This document shows, one piece after another, positions 22,151-45,743 of a stretch of DNA of 64,000 nt. Each line of letters opens with the position of its first letter. Positions within the stretch are counted from its first letter, which is position 1. The notes under the pieces are model-generated. The model searched no databases, was not told where the DNA came from, and saw only the letters and a program-made list of their open reading frames with translations. A program made the translations under genes and the position numbers. This stretch comes from Carettochelys insculpta (lineage: Eukaryota > Chordata > Testudines > Carettochelyidae), in assembly GCF_033958435.1 (NCBI RefSeq), contig NC_134167.1, positions 8,142,001 through 8,206,000 of the forward strand. The letters are read 5' to 3'.

Positions 22151-24512
22151 TTAATGCAAAGAGCCAGGCGTGCCGGAGGCAGGGATTTAGATGCATTGCA
22201 CAAGGCTAGGACCAGGCACGTTCCCAGAAAAGCCAGGATAGAATTTTAATGCACTAGGTTTTATATCCACTGTACAGGGCCGGGTAACATGCACAGAGGA
22301 TGCAGGACATGTTTAACCAGCATTTTAATAGCATGATGTTTGCATACAGTAGTGATGGGTGCTATAAAAATACCTAACTAGGCATTGCATTTAAATCTTT
22401 CTGTGTCTTGGGAACATACAAAACCTGAGATATATTTGATGCCCAAGCTCTTCACTGAAGACCTGTTAATAGGGTTTTCAATGAGGTACATGTTACAGAC
22501 GGGGTTTTAAGTGGCATTCACAAAATCTTAGAACATGCAAACGCTGCAAGGTGTAGAATACATACTTGTAACAAAATGTAGATGTGCTACTCAAGGTCCG
22601 ACATCACTGCCACTTAGCTGATGAATTCATGGTTTATCTGTGCATCAAACCATGATTCCAAAGAGAGCAGTTCCATACTATTTTGCTAGTCTTTAAAGTG
22701 CTATTTGACTGCTTTTTGTTTTGATACTACAGTAATGTGCATTATAGAAATGCCTCAAAAACAAAGATCATGGGTTTAAATTAAATGCACACGATCTCAT
22801 GGCATGCAAATAATGAGACATGCTAACACATTTAACCCAACTGGAATTAAATGCTTTGCATATAGGAAGAATTCACATTTAATTCATAGGTCTAGGAATG
22901 TGGTATGCTCTGAAACTATTGTTTTCAGCGTAGTATAAAGACCTAATCAGACTGATATCAAGTGAGATGTCTTAGGTGCATTTTTAATAAAAAAAAAATC
23001 AAAATACAATGTATCAGGCTTTAAACTACACAAATACCATGAAGAGAGATGGTGTGTACTAATGGTCCAGATTAGTCTCATATTTACCAAGCAGCAGAAA
23101 TGTATGCTGGTGGTTATGTATTTAGGATATGATCCACTGCTAGATACTGAAGAAAATGCCATTTTTCAGTGCAAAAAGATTTCAATGCAATCCAAAAGGC
23201 ATACATACATGCTAACACTGATAGGCTGTATTGATGCTTTCTGTTGCCAATCTTGAACGTGCAACCCTGTGAGGGGAGGGAAACTGATAAGTGCTCAGAT
23301 TGGCTGAGCTGTGCCATTCATTTGCATACTTGTTATGCAAGCAGCGTAGCATTGGCTGAGATATGCTGGTTGCATTTAATTACTGATGTATTGTATAAAG
23401 GCTGGGAAAAAAAGAAAATTCTGCTGGGGAGATTATAGGGTCTCTCTCTCAAATTCTAGTTGCAGTTGCTGAGGTTTAGCATCTGGGTAATAGAGCACAA
23501 GAATGCTGTCATACTCAGTTGCTTCTAATCTGAGTTAGGCTGAAAATATAAGCATTAAAATGTTTGCAATTAATTCCCCTCCTCCACAATCCAAAGAGAT
23601 TCCAGTTCAAAGAAAATCAAAAACTGCACTACTCATAATAAATCTCTCTTCTGCAACTAAAAAAAAAAATTAAATTTCGCCTCCCAAAGCCTAAAAAGGT
23701 GGGCAGGGGATTGGAAAGTGGGAAAAAACATATGCTAGAATGAGAAAGATTCAAGATGGAAAGATAATGCAATGGCTGTTACCAGAAAAATCAGATAGTG
23801 AAGATGAACTAGCTGGAAAAAAAGACACATGATCTAACATGAAAAAGGAAACTGAAGAGATGTGGGTTTTACCAGTCACTGAACAAAGGCTGACTAATGG
23901 TCTCAAAATTTACTGCATTTCCTATTGCCCCAAAGGTGGCAGCCCACAAGAGTGAGACATTTACCATCTTGAGGCTTTGGGAAAAAAATACACTGTAATA
24001 AGGCACGTTTACAAATGAGTCTCCCCCTACCTGATAAGCCATCAAAAATGGCATTGACCTAGAAAAGGCTTCCTCCTTCCCTTTCCCTTCTGTAAATTCT
24101 GCAGCAGTAGGTTGTTGGACTCACTGCTGAATGAATCAGTGAAAGAGAGGAGAATTTTTTTTTAATTTATTACTAATTGCTTTTTAGATAACTAACCATC
24201 ACGCTTACAGGAAATCCTGTTTTCCTCTGTATATCTTCTCTACAGTGTTTTCTTTCCCCATTCATCTTGCACTGTTGTTGATATGCTTGCATTAATCCCA
24301 CATAGGCCTTTAACATCGTTTGTTGGTCACAAAAATGCTTACAGAGCAAGGGACAGCGGGCACTATGAATTCAGATGAGGGAAGCACGAGTACTTGAACA
24401 CTGGTTACCGAGTATTTTGTATTGTGAGGGAATATCGTCTCAAGGTTAGACTAGAGGACTAACAGGTAGAATTCCCAGTGTCTGTAAATATCTCTGAAAA
24501 TGATTTTGTATT

Positions 24513-24640
24513 GTTCCTTAGGCAAGTCACTTTGCCTCTCTATCAGCATAGATATTTTATAGGTCTAACTCACAGGGAAACTGTGGGACTTAATAGCATA
24601 ACATACTTGAACTCCACTGATGAAGGTGCAATAGCATCTC
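24513..24640 (+). repeat. MIR SINE fragment
   Basis: TTAGGCAAGTCACTTTGCCT, then CAGGGAAACTGTGGGACTTA and ACTTGAACTCCACTGATGAA, follow the MIR core and 3' part in the forward direction with heavy divergence. Confidence 0.6.
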
Positions 24641-26544
24641 ACTTTTAGTCTTCATACAAGTACAGTGACTTGTAAGGATTATTTAATGTGTACTGTATAA
24701 AGTAGTGCTAGTCACTTCGTCCAGATTTACAGCAAGCGACAGTCCTATTCTTGTTACCTTTTAGTGCTTCCAGGAAGGAGTGCTGTGAATATTTCAGTGC
24801 TCCAGAGACTGTGAACCACAGTCTGGAAACTCTAAACGTTTATGGACTAATCAGTCCTTAAATGGACACAATCAACCCGAATGTAAGTCTTCTAGACTTG
24901 TGCATTCTTCTCTGTTCTTGTTGTGGCTCAACATATTGAACTAACAGCCTTAGGGGCTTTTCTTTCACGTCAATACTGTACTGCAGGGACTTACACATTA
25001 GTGCTCACCTTCTGGGCTACCGAGCACACAAAGTCATACTGCTTGGTTTGTTGAAACAGAAGAGCTCCTGCAATCAAAGGCTGTATTTGGATTTTTAAAA
25101 TGACTTGATAATTGTAACTAATGACATCTGCATCTCAACATACAGAGTAAAATGAATTTCTGCCTTCAGGGCTTGAGCTGAAATCTCATTAAGTAAATGG
25201 AAAATCATATTGATTTAAATGGGCTACAGTTCAGGCTCTCAAATTTTTATGTGCAGTTTCCACTGATTTCAGCCATACATACACAAGTCCAAGGACCGAA
25301 TTTGTCCCTATATAGGAGTAGTGAAATTAGGAAGGAGTTAATCCACATATCCACCCACAACTCCATATTAAAAACCTTGCACAATGAAAGGCACCATGGG
25401 TGTTTTCACTTCTCTGAATCTTCAGAGCTAGTGCAGGATTCTTTCTATTCCAGAGGCGTAGCAAACAAGGGACTCCTACTTGATCACTTTAGAGTGCAGG
25501 ATTCTTTCTGTTTGGCTGCTCAATCAGTGTCTGCTTCATATTGTTGTATATAGCACAAAAATTATTGTACATTAATTAAGTTGAGAATCTCTCCCCATAA
25601 AAGCACCATTCTCTATGTGAAACAAGAAGAATGCTTAGTCACTTCTTGATTGCATCAAGATTTGCTCTATTAAAGATGGTTTTTACTGTAAATCTTTAGT
25701 ATTAAAAGGCCTATACTACATGATGCTTCAAAAAATTTGGGAGCTAGAGGAGTAATACATGGATCAACATTTTTTAATCTAAGATGTCTGGAGAACTAGC
25801 CTTCAACAAGCATGCCTTTATCATTTGAGAGAATAAATACAGACACAAAGAGACCTCTAGTGGCTAAACTAAGGTACGTTCTTCTTAACCTCTATTTTTT
25901 AAACAATTTATCTGCTTTGAACACTAGCTGGTAAATCTGCCTAGTGGCTTAATAGCAGTTTGCATTTCAGATTATTTTCTAATAGTTACCATATCATTCT
26001 TATAAATGGAGAACAGCTTCAGGGAAACAGAGTGGTATAGCAAAAGGCCTTGTAGGGCAGGCAACAAAGAGAGATGCAGCAGCGAGGAGGCTGCAGTGAA
26101 CAGGTCCACTAGAGTTCAAGATTGGCATAGACTCATAGACTTCACCCACTCCTGTATTTGATCCTAACCCAGAAGTGAGCAACCTGCAACCCCAGGGCCA
26201 CATGCCACATCAGGTACCACTGGTGTAACCTGTGAGACATTTTGTTTACCATTGTTCAGGCACAGGCCTAGCAGATACTGCTGCTTTCTGTGTCATTTTT
26301 CCCCTACCGGTATTACTAAAGTAACACACGTAAAACAAGGGCATGTGAAGTGACGTGCATGCTGTTGGCACACAACGCTGACTGTAACAACTGTGTGCTC
26401 CCTCTGCAGCCAATCAAAGTGCTTTTATGGTTCAATCAGCACACCCCACAAGTGCAGTTAGCAAAACTACCCTCTCCTGGGATACTGCTTGTTTAGGGCA
26501 ATCTTGCAGCCCACGGAGATGAAGGAAATTGGCCCATCACCATA

Positions 26545-26720
26545 TCATAGACTTGGAAGGGATCTTGAGAGGTTATTGAGTCCAGTCCCCTGCACTCACA
26601 GTAGGACCTATCACCATCCCTGACAGATTTTTTTTTAAACCTATCCTGCCCCAGACCCCCTCAAGGGCTCAACTCACAAGGCCAATGCGCTAACCACTGA
26701 GCTAACCCTCCCCCTTTCAA
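26545..26720 (-). mobile_element. CR1 LINE 3' end
   Basis: ATCATAGACTTGGAAGGGAT, GTCCAGTCCCCTGCACTCAC, CCCTCAAGGGCTCAACTCAC and ACCACTGAGCTAACCCTCCC are, in this order, the reversed 3' end of a CR1 copy. Confidence 0.85.
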
Positions 26721-26925
26721 CCTGGGGGGAAAATTGCTTCCCACCCCCCAAAAAGGTCAATAGCTCCCACTTGGGAGAATGTGGGGTGGGAGAGGCTCCC
26801 TAACCATGCCTCTCAGTCACAGCCCTGTGAGTGGCGTCACCCCTGTAGCCATGTCAACAAACAATGGCGTCATGCTGACCTCACACAGCTCCCCCTTCTC
26901 CGTGGGACAGGCAGAATCTGGCCCC

Positions 26926-26952
26926 CAGCAGCAGCAGCAGCAGCAGCAGCAG
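26926..26952 (+). repeat. (CAG)9 trinucleotide repeat
   Basis: Nine perfect CAG units lie 180 bases upstream of the LETM2 CCAAT cluster. An open frame crosses it as polyglutamine, but there is no sign of a gene. Confidence 0.9.
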
Positions 26953-26999
26953 GCCCATGTTCAATGGAACAGGGAAGGAACGTCAAGTCAGGCACCGCC

Positions 27000-27350
27000 T
27001 TCTACTCCGAACTGTACTCTCCCATTGGCTGGTTCGCCACAGGTCCCTTCTTTCTGAGTCCGGAGCTCCCATTGGCTACCTCCCAAGGGGCGGTGTCCTG
27101 CTGCCATTGGATGAGCGGAATGGGGCCATCGACTTAAAGAGTGGAGCGTTCTCCTGCCTTCCGGCCGCGAGGGGCGATGGGGCCTGGGCGGACTAAGGGA
27201 GGAGCAAAGTGGAGTCCCGACGGAGAAAGAGGTGAGTGGGTCCGGTGGCCCTCGCCGCGCTGTAGAGGAGTCAGGCAGGCCCGGGGTACCTGGGTTCAGT
27301 TCCCCGCCTGGGTGGTGGGGGTGAAGCCGGGCCCGTCCGGCTGAGGCCAT
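27000..27350 (+). promoter_or_regulatory. LETM2: LETM2 promoter with three inverted CCAAT boxes and a GC box
   Basis: This GC-rich segment carries ATTGG at 27024-27028, 27071-27075 and 27106-27110, and GGGGCGG at 27087-27093, all just upstream of predicted exon 1. Several CCAAT boxes spaced 35-47 bases apart are typical of NF-Y-driven TATA-less promoters. The GC richness continues into the start of intron 1. Confidence 0.7.
27130..27231 (+). other. LETM2: LETM2 non-coding exon 1 (start approximate)
   Basis: This GC-rich segment ends with AAAGAG followed by the consensus donor GTGAGT at 27232. Its 5' edge is set only by the promoter elements just upstream. It contains an ATG at 27177 in strong context, which opens a short upstream frame. 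Confidence 0.65.
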
Positions 27351-28030
27351 TCTAGGAAGGGGCAAGGACCAGGATTTCTGGGCTCAGCCCAGTGAAAGTT
27401 GCTGGGCCCGGGTGGGAGGCGTGGGTTAGAGCAAAGGGATGTGGGGTGGGGTGGGAGGACAAAAACAGGACTCCTGGGTTCTTTACTCTAGCTCCGTCCG
27501 TGAGGCAGTCTACAGAAGTTCTTGCTTGGAGTATAAGATGGGTCTAATACTTGGTCAACAGGCCCAAAGTGCTTTGGGATCCTCCCGTGCAAGGTACAAT
27601 CCAGGGCTGAAGAATGGTGAAGTTGGCTATGCTGACTGCCGTCTGAGCTATGTCTTTGCCAGAGGAAACTCCCTCACTCCTGTATTGCTGGGGAAAGTAG
27701 TGAGTAAGCTGTCCAGTGGTGTGCATGTTAGGTGCTATTGGGTTACTTTTCCACACTCTGCAGCTTCTTATGGTGACAGACATGCAAGCTGTCTAATTCA
27801 GTGAAAAATCTGCTATGCCTTCTCTAGGGCAAGCTGAAGATTTGTGAGGACTAGTATCTTTTGCACACCTTTTGAAATAGTAAGGAGGTGTGGGGTATAA
27901 GTGGTATGAATTAGATGGCAATTGTCATCAATCTTAATCCTACACTAACTGAGTGAATCTCTCTTTCCTTGTAAATGTTGTTAATCTATCCTTTTATATT
28001 GGAACAGACAGCAGATAATTCCAGGGCAAC

Positions 28031-39316
<11,286 letters not shown>

Positions 39317-39595
39317 GTCTGCACCAGCAAGGACCATGGATGCTAACAGCAGAAGACTTCACTTCTCTGTACCTCATTTAACCCAACCACTTGGTTAGCA
39401 GTGTGTTGGCAGGCTCCCTCCTCCACTGAGGCTCACAACTGTCCATGGGGGTACCTCATCAATCAATTCCAGATTGTTTTTCATTAGCAGCTAGACCACA
39501 CAAGACCCATCCCATTTAAAAGACCCACTTTAAATTAATTTATATTGTAAATATGTAAATATGTCCATTAAAAGGCTCTGAGCTGTAATTTTATC
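39317..39595 (+). terminator. LETM2: LETM2 3' UTR and polyadenylation signal
   Basis: After the stop, about 280 bases of non-coding sequence lead to ATTAAA at 39567-39572. A GT-rich stretch follows near 39600. This is the first plausible poly(A) signal; no AATAAA precedes it. A longer alternative 3' UTR cannot be excluded. Confidence 0.65.
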
Positions 39596-39599
39596 CCAT

Positions 39600-42500
39600 T
39601 GTTGTGTCATGCAGTTAAGATTTTTGCCCTGAACTGTAAGGCAGCACTTTATTTTTTAGGACTGGCTGAAGAGTAGCTGAGGGCTGGGGTTGGTGGCTCA
39701 GCAAAAATTCCCCTCCTCCAGACTGGAATCCCGTACAAGAACTGAGCTGTGCAGTCAGGGTTTGCCTTGCCTGCTCAAGCAATTTGTATACTCTTGCTTG
39801 TCATTTGTTAGCTAATATCTTGGATAAGAATGAGTCACCTAGCAACTGCTGTTTAATTGCACCTGCTGTCAAGATTTCACACAGGTGAATAATTATGCTG
39901 CAAGAGACAAGAAGGGGGCCTGTAGTATCTTCAGTGGAGAGATCAAGACGACAATGTAGCAGTCTTTCTAATTGAAAGAACATCCTCCATTGCATGTTCT
40001 GCCAGGTACCTGCTCACAGGTGGTGGCAGCATGGAGTCTGCCAGGGGTCTAAACACCATTCTAACACAGACTTGCAAACACATCATCTTCTGCAGAGAAA
40101 GTGCAGAATGGCAATAAGCAAGGCTTCAACAACTTTCTTGTTCTACAATACCCTGGAACTTTTGACATTAGACTTGACCTTTTAAAGCTAATGACCTGAT
40201 TTCTTACTGCTTGAGTTGGAATACTTGGGGGGGTGTTCTTTTTAAAACAATTGTTTGTATATTTCAGTAACAATCTTCCTGGTAAAGGCTATAGGAAGAG
40301 CCTGAAAAGGTGGGCAGGGGCTGTTATCCTTTTAATTTCAGCCTCCTCTGCCTAAAGTGTTCAAAACATTCTCAGTTAATGGCTATAACGAACCTGGCTA
40401 TTTCTGATTGTAGAACTAAAAAGGGACATGGATGCTGAGCAGAATGTGACTTCTCTGCGTCAGACTGAGTTATGAGAACCACGAGCTGGTTAAAACAGTT
40501 GGTTCAGTTAGGCATTCGGAGCATGTTTAAATTCATGAGGGGGTGAGGCTCTAACTGTAAGCACCTAGCAATTTTACTGTATTTGGGGCTAGTAAACTCA
40601 GTGTAGCTGAGTGATACAAATCTCTGCTGTGACAAGGCAAGCATTATACCAGCATGAATAGCTGTGGTGTTGTGTTAGTGCTTAATAGAAGACCAGTCTG
40701 GTATCAATAAGTGCCCCAGTGCTCCTCTCTACTCCTCTCCCCCCACCCCCTTGGATAGTCTAGTAGCTGTTGGTTTATCTCTGATACTGAGAAGTGCTAG
40801 AAAGGATCTGCTGAGCTAGACACCCCCATGACATCTACAAGAAAGCTCCTTCTCCCAGAACTAATTCTCTTTTCTCCCTCCCAGCAGCCCAGGTGGTGGT
40901 GGCAGCTTGAGTCACTGTGCTATTCAGGAGCAGCAATGAAGGGTCCTGTGGCACCTTATAGACTAACAGAAAAGTTTAGAGCATGAGCTTTCGTGAGTTA
41001 ACTCACTTCTTCAGGTGCTCCTGAAGATGCATCTGAAGAAGTGAGTTAACCCACAAAAGCTCCTGCTCTAAACTTTTGTTACTCTATAAAGTGCTACAGG
41101 ACCCTTTGCTGCTGCTACAGATCCAGACTAACAAGGCTACCCCTCTGCTACTATGCTACTCAGGGTGTCACTTACACTGTACAAAGTAGGGGAAAAAATG
41201 CAGCTGATTTCTGTAGGAGGGGCAGAATGTTAAAGGGGGAAACTAAAGGTCCCTGTCCAGCTATCTCTGCTTCAGTTGTGGTGATGTAGTCTCCGCTTCA
41301 GATGTTTCAGCTAGCATGACAAAACCAGCATGGTATGCCATGGTTATAGAGGGAGAATCAATGAAATCCACTAAAGCTCTATGCCACTCAACCTCTGGTT
41401 CTCTAATAAGCAGTAGACTGAACTGTTCTTGGTGCTGTCTGTTCTGGGGCCAGGCCTTGGACTGATGACCTGCTAGACCCTCTTGAGAGCAGGTTTGCCA
41501 AGTGTGAGAGGTCCTATTGTAGCCAGTTAATACTGAGTCTGCAGTGCACAGCAATGTGATTGAGCATGGCAGACACTAAATTTAACATGCAATGGTGGTT
41601 TTGGTGGAAGGTAATTTGATTAGAAAAGTGGCTTTTTCCCAATCTGAGAACTTGGAGATAATTCACTTTCTCCCTCTTAAGGGGAGGGTGTAATCACCTA
41701 GGGTGAGGGCAAGGTGGCATTACTGAAAATATCACATTTGCTGACAAAGGGTTTTCTACCCAAGCAGCTGTTCACAAGTAAGCTCAGTGAGAGGTTGTAG
41801 TTTACTTGATGCTCAGGATTTCAGTGAGCTAATCTCTAGCTAGTGGTAGTGAATAGATGTAACTGTTCCACTACTATTGATTTCTTTTAATTCTGCCACC
41901 TCAAATGCTCCTTACCCACAAGCAATAACTTAAATTCCTATTACCAAGGGACATGTGCCTTCTAGCATTATGCTGCAGGGGCCATGAAGTAATTAGGCCA
42001 CCCAGCAGTCTCACAAAACAAGCTTTATGAGTGTCCCTGCAAAGTTTCAAGGCTGGAAGTGATCCCTGACATCAAATCAAACGGCACCAAACTAGTTAGC
42101 TTCCTAATTAATTAAATGGGACAGTGCCTTCTCATAGAAGTCTGTGTTATCTAACAGACTATCCCTCATCAATCCAAAAGCAGGAATCTCTGGGTAGCTG
42201 TATAGCATAGGAAACACTTCTTTGTTAATCACATCTGGAAACTTGTTTTGTGGTTAATTGCTCACTGTACAAACCACTAAAGTCAGAGAATGACCGAGAG
42301 CTCAGAATGCAGAGTAACCATGTACTGCAACAATCCCATAATAGCTAAAATAGCAGTGACCATTAACATCTGATATTGAAATGGTCATCATTAGCCTTCA
42401 GAACCAACAGCCACTCAAAGAGCACAGTTCCTCACTACTGAGACTTTGGACGTAAGTGAAAATATCATTTTAAAAAAAAAAGAAGGTTGTCTGGGAAATG

Positions 42501-42845
42501 GTTGGTTCCTGTGACTCGACAACGCTACTTCAGGGGCTGTATTTTAGTAAACTACTGAGTGGTGGTTAATTATTCATCTCTTCTCCATGGAAAGGAGAAA
42601 AAGGAGGATGGGGGAATTTGTCTCCACTTACATTTTACTGTTTTGGTAAAAATGGGAAGGCTGCTGTTTGGTAAATTTTCAGCTTATGTTTGCAGACTTG
42701 ATGAATCCCGCTTTACCACCCAAAAGTCCATACCAGCCATTTACTGATCTCAGGGTTTTTAATTTGAACACTAATAGTTTGCAGAGTGGAAAAAAATATT
42801 AAGGTGTCTCACAACCAAAACAGTAGGAAGGGAGAGAATTTGTGT
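39600..42845. other. Intergenic DNA downstream of LETM2
   Basis: Apart from the hairpin repeat at 40928-41152, I see no gene, exon or classifiable repeat. By synteny the 3' end of FGFR1 might be expected nearby on the minus strand, but no matching coding sequence is found. Confidence 0.6.
40928..41152. repeat. Large hairpin repeat, arms about 75-90 bp
   Basis: The left arm GGGTCCTGTGGCACCTTATA ... ACTCACTTCTTCAG (40941-41014) is inverted in the right arm CTGAAGAAGTGAGTT ... AAGTGCTACAGGACCC (41033-41104). Similarity extends outward through GCAGCA on both sides. A tail CAGACTAACAAGGCTACCCC follows. It is related to the repeat at 1-245. The class is not assigned. Confidence 0.8.
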
Positions 42846-42846
42846 A

Positions 42847-43150
42847 CAGTGGTACCTTGGTTATGAATGACCCTGTCAACTGTCTGCCTCATTTGGAACC
42901 AGAAGTATGCACTCAGGCAACAACAGAGACAAAAAAACAATGCTGTATGGTGCTGTGTTAAATACAAACTACTAAAAAGGGAAAGTTCTAATACATTGAC
43001 AAGGCAAGGTTACTATTTCTGTGCTTGCTGCATTTCAACTAAGAGGGGTACAAGCAGCTTTTTCTTCTGCAGCGTGATGTTTCAAAGCTGTATTGAGTCA
43101 ATATTCAGTTATAAACTTTTGAAAGAGCCCAATGTGAATATGATGTAATA
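42847..43150. mobile_element. Tigger-like left end (partial element)
   Basis: TA|CAGTGGTACCTTGGTTATGA resembles a Tigger-type terminus. I could not find the matching right end, so the element is truncated or too diverged. The right boundary is a guess. Confidence 0.4.
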
Positions 43151-43949
43151 CAACTGTTCCAGAGGTGCTCGCAATGCTGAGGATCTACTGGATGTATAAT
43201 ACCTAGTGCCTCGCACAGCTGCACACCACAAGTGGCTTGCATGTGTCCAAACAAACAGTTCCGGGAGGAGAGCAAAGCTGGAAGTTCCAGCTAAGAGGGA
43301 AGGGAGGGGTGTGGTGAGAAGAAGGCTCATTTCCCAGCAGCAGGGCTAAATGAACAAAAGTGCAAAGTAGAGTTTGGGAAGAGGACAAAGGATCAGGGTG
43401 CAGGGAGGAGACCTGCAGAGCCGTAAAGGGGAGGATAGGGCATGTGTTTGGAAAGGGCCTTAACCTATACACACACCATATGTAGTATCCTCTCTGAGCC
43501 TGCCATACGAAGAGTTAGCCTGGCCTGGGACCAGCAGAGCTGGGGTGGGTCCTTGTCTGGTTCTTGAAATAAAGCCAGTCAGGATTCCTCACAGAAGACT
43601 GGGAGGGAGAAAGAGGAGGCCTCTTGTTACTACCACAGAGCTTCCACAGGATTGCCAGGTTTGGCTGGATGTTTTCCTGGAGATTGCATCACATTACAAT
43701 CTTTAATGCCTGGAGATTCCAAGCCAGTCTTGGTGAGTTGGCAACCATAGGAGCCTTGCTGCTCTGCAGGGACATAGCAGGGCTAACAAGGCACAAGCAA
43801 TCTGTGGGGGAGGAGAAAGATTATGGATGAATCAGGTTCCTGGATGGGACTCCTGAACCCAAACCTGGGGGAGGGTGGGCAGTCTATTCTCTTCCACACC
43901 ACCCTGTGAGAGGAACAAGAACTGTATGGCTTCTTTCCACACACACATT

Positions 43950-44140
43950 GGACACCCCCCCCCCCCCCCGAGTCAAGTGACCTTAGGGAATCTCCATTGC
44001 CTGGAGAATCTGCACGCAAATGAATTTATTCCCTGAACCTTCGGGTGGCAAACAAAACCCAGCCCAAGCTTGTGATGACAACCTCAGGTCCATGTCAGAA
44101 CAGCACCTGACTGCTTAAACACCCCTTTTAAATGCATACG

Positions 44141-44227
<87 letters not shown>
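43950..44227. repeat. C15 homopolymer and (CA)40 microsatellite
   Basis: Fifteen C lie at 43955-43969. A perfect CA tract runs from 44147 to 44227 after an alternating GTGCGCG start. Open frames here encode only His-Thr repeats. Confidence 0.95.
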
Positions 44228-44229
<2 letters not shown>

Positions 44230-44909
44230 CAATCCCTTCCCTGCACTTCAGCTGAAGTAGCCTTCAGATGCAGTCTAAAGCCAATGTTGTGGCAATGGCG
44301 AAGAGGAAAGATCCAGGTTGTAGCAGGTCACTATGTCACACTAAGGAGAAAGCCCTTTGCACATGGCTGAGTAATGGTGCCTGGACACCTACAAAGAGGC
44401 CTTTGGTAGGTTTGGTTGGACAAGAAGGGTTCAGAGCGCACTAACAAATCTTGGGCAGTGTGTTTCCTAAGCATGCTAATGAGGTCACCATTATGCATAC
44501 ACTCACCACACTTGTCTGTGCCATTAAATTTTTAGGGGGGGGGGGCGACTATAATGGGGATCCTTTGTCATGAGCAAGACCCTACCTACCGTGCCTCCAT
44601 GAAAGTGCCACCTGTGCAGTCAGATGGTTGGTTCACTGCCAGTACCACTTTTCTCCATCAGGGAGCAGCGAAACACAACTTTTGTACAACCGACTTGTCA
44701 ACCCCTCTCCCAGATGGTTTCTTAGCTGCTGCTTTTGGCAGGCTCATCTCAGATTCCCACAAACACACGCTGCACCCTATCTCTCCTTGACACTTACACA
44801 GCCTTCCCAGGCCTATTGTGGCGGATGACCTCACACCACCGCGTCAAGCTTAGAAAGTGCTAGTTACCCCACTGGGCGGACAGCCTAACGCCAAGGGCCA
44901 AAGGTGGTT

Positions 44910-45060
44910 TCAATGGATGTTGGACCCTAAATACCTTTGAGGATGCTGGGTTAAGTAGCTTGACCAAGGTCGCATAGCTGGTCTGTAGCAGAAGCGGGAC
45001 TTGACTAGAAACTCCAGCACGCTGGAATCGCAGCCATGCCCAAACCACTGGACTATATGT
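44910..45060 (-). repeat. MIR-type SINE
   Basis: GGGTTAAGTAGCTTGACCAA, GGTCGCATAGCTGGTCTGTA and CAAACCACTGGACTATATGT follow the MIR core in reverse orientation. The copy is fairly long but diverged. Confidence 0.7.
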
Positions 45061-45700
45061 CCTACCTGAAGCGGTCAAGGAAGATGAAACATTCATTCTT
45101 GTGCCCTTGCAATGCCTTCAGCTCCCACTGAGTGGCAGACATGCCACCCCCAGCGTCTCTGTAGACATAAGGCACAGTCCAGCCTGGATTTGAGTCGTTT
45201 CCTGGCCTAAGAGGCGTCTGGATTTGGGGACACAGTTCCGTCTCTGGCAAGGAGCGTTTCTCACCAGGGTGCATCTCACACAGGGTGTTTGTGCCCCTCT
45301 AGAGAGATGAGAGACTGGGACGAACCTGAAAGATAGGAAAGGAATCTGGCCTGGTTTGCCGTATGTGTGTGTATGTTACGATGCGTACGGTTCCAGTTGA
45401 GTGAGAAAGGGGTGCAAGTTAGGGATGTTTAAACAGAGGAGGTTTACCAATTATGTTTAAATGGTGTGGGATGGAGCAGCCCTGGAGCAGGAGGCAACTC
45501 AGCCCTGTGGGGTCTGCCATGGGAGGGGGTGCTGCAGTCCAGCCAAAGAAGCCACTGTCCACAACAGGCCCTCCCATGCTTGCTCTAACCTGGCTGGAGC
45601 TGCTCTGGTGCGTGGCAGCCCCAGGAGCACAGTGGGGATGCTCCAGTCTGGCTGGAGCGGGTCCATTTACAACAGGGGAGGGCCACTCCAGCCCCTGGCG

Positions 45701-45705
45701 CGCGT

Positions 45706-45742
<37 letters not shown>
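45701..45742. repeat. (CA)n microsatellite with CG-alternating start
   Basis: CGCGCGTGCG runs straight into about 17 CA units. It is purely alternating purine-pyrimidine. Confidence 0.95.

Positions 45743-45743
<1 letters not shown>

Larger units (their letters stand above)
22150..27000. other. Intergenic region between the NSD3 and LETM2 promoters
   Basis: This 5 kb stretch holds no coding sequence I can support. It has a short fragment of the TAGTCTTTAAAGTGCTATTT repeat (22678-22727), a MIR fragment (24513-24600), a hAT-like left end near 26170 (GTGAGCAACCTGCAACCCC), an antisense CR1 3' end (26545-26720) and a CAG repeat (26926-26952). The rest is unique-looking AT-rich DNA. Confidence 0.7.

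Noticed and set aside
21541..22203. 220-codon minus-strand frame and overlapping frames at the CpG island
   Set aside because: GC-rich DNA lacks stop codons. The frame crosses the exon 1 donor and the C-rich tract and has low-complexity Gly/Arg/Pro composition.
26779..27196. Polyglutamine-containing frames near the LETM2 promoter
   Set aside because: They cross a CAG repeat and promoter sites, and have no splice or homology support.
44140..44370. Open frame with a long His-Thr repeat
   Set aside because: It is a translation of the CA microsatellite.
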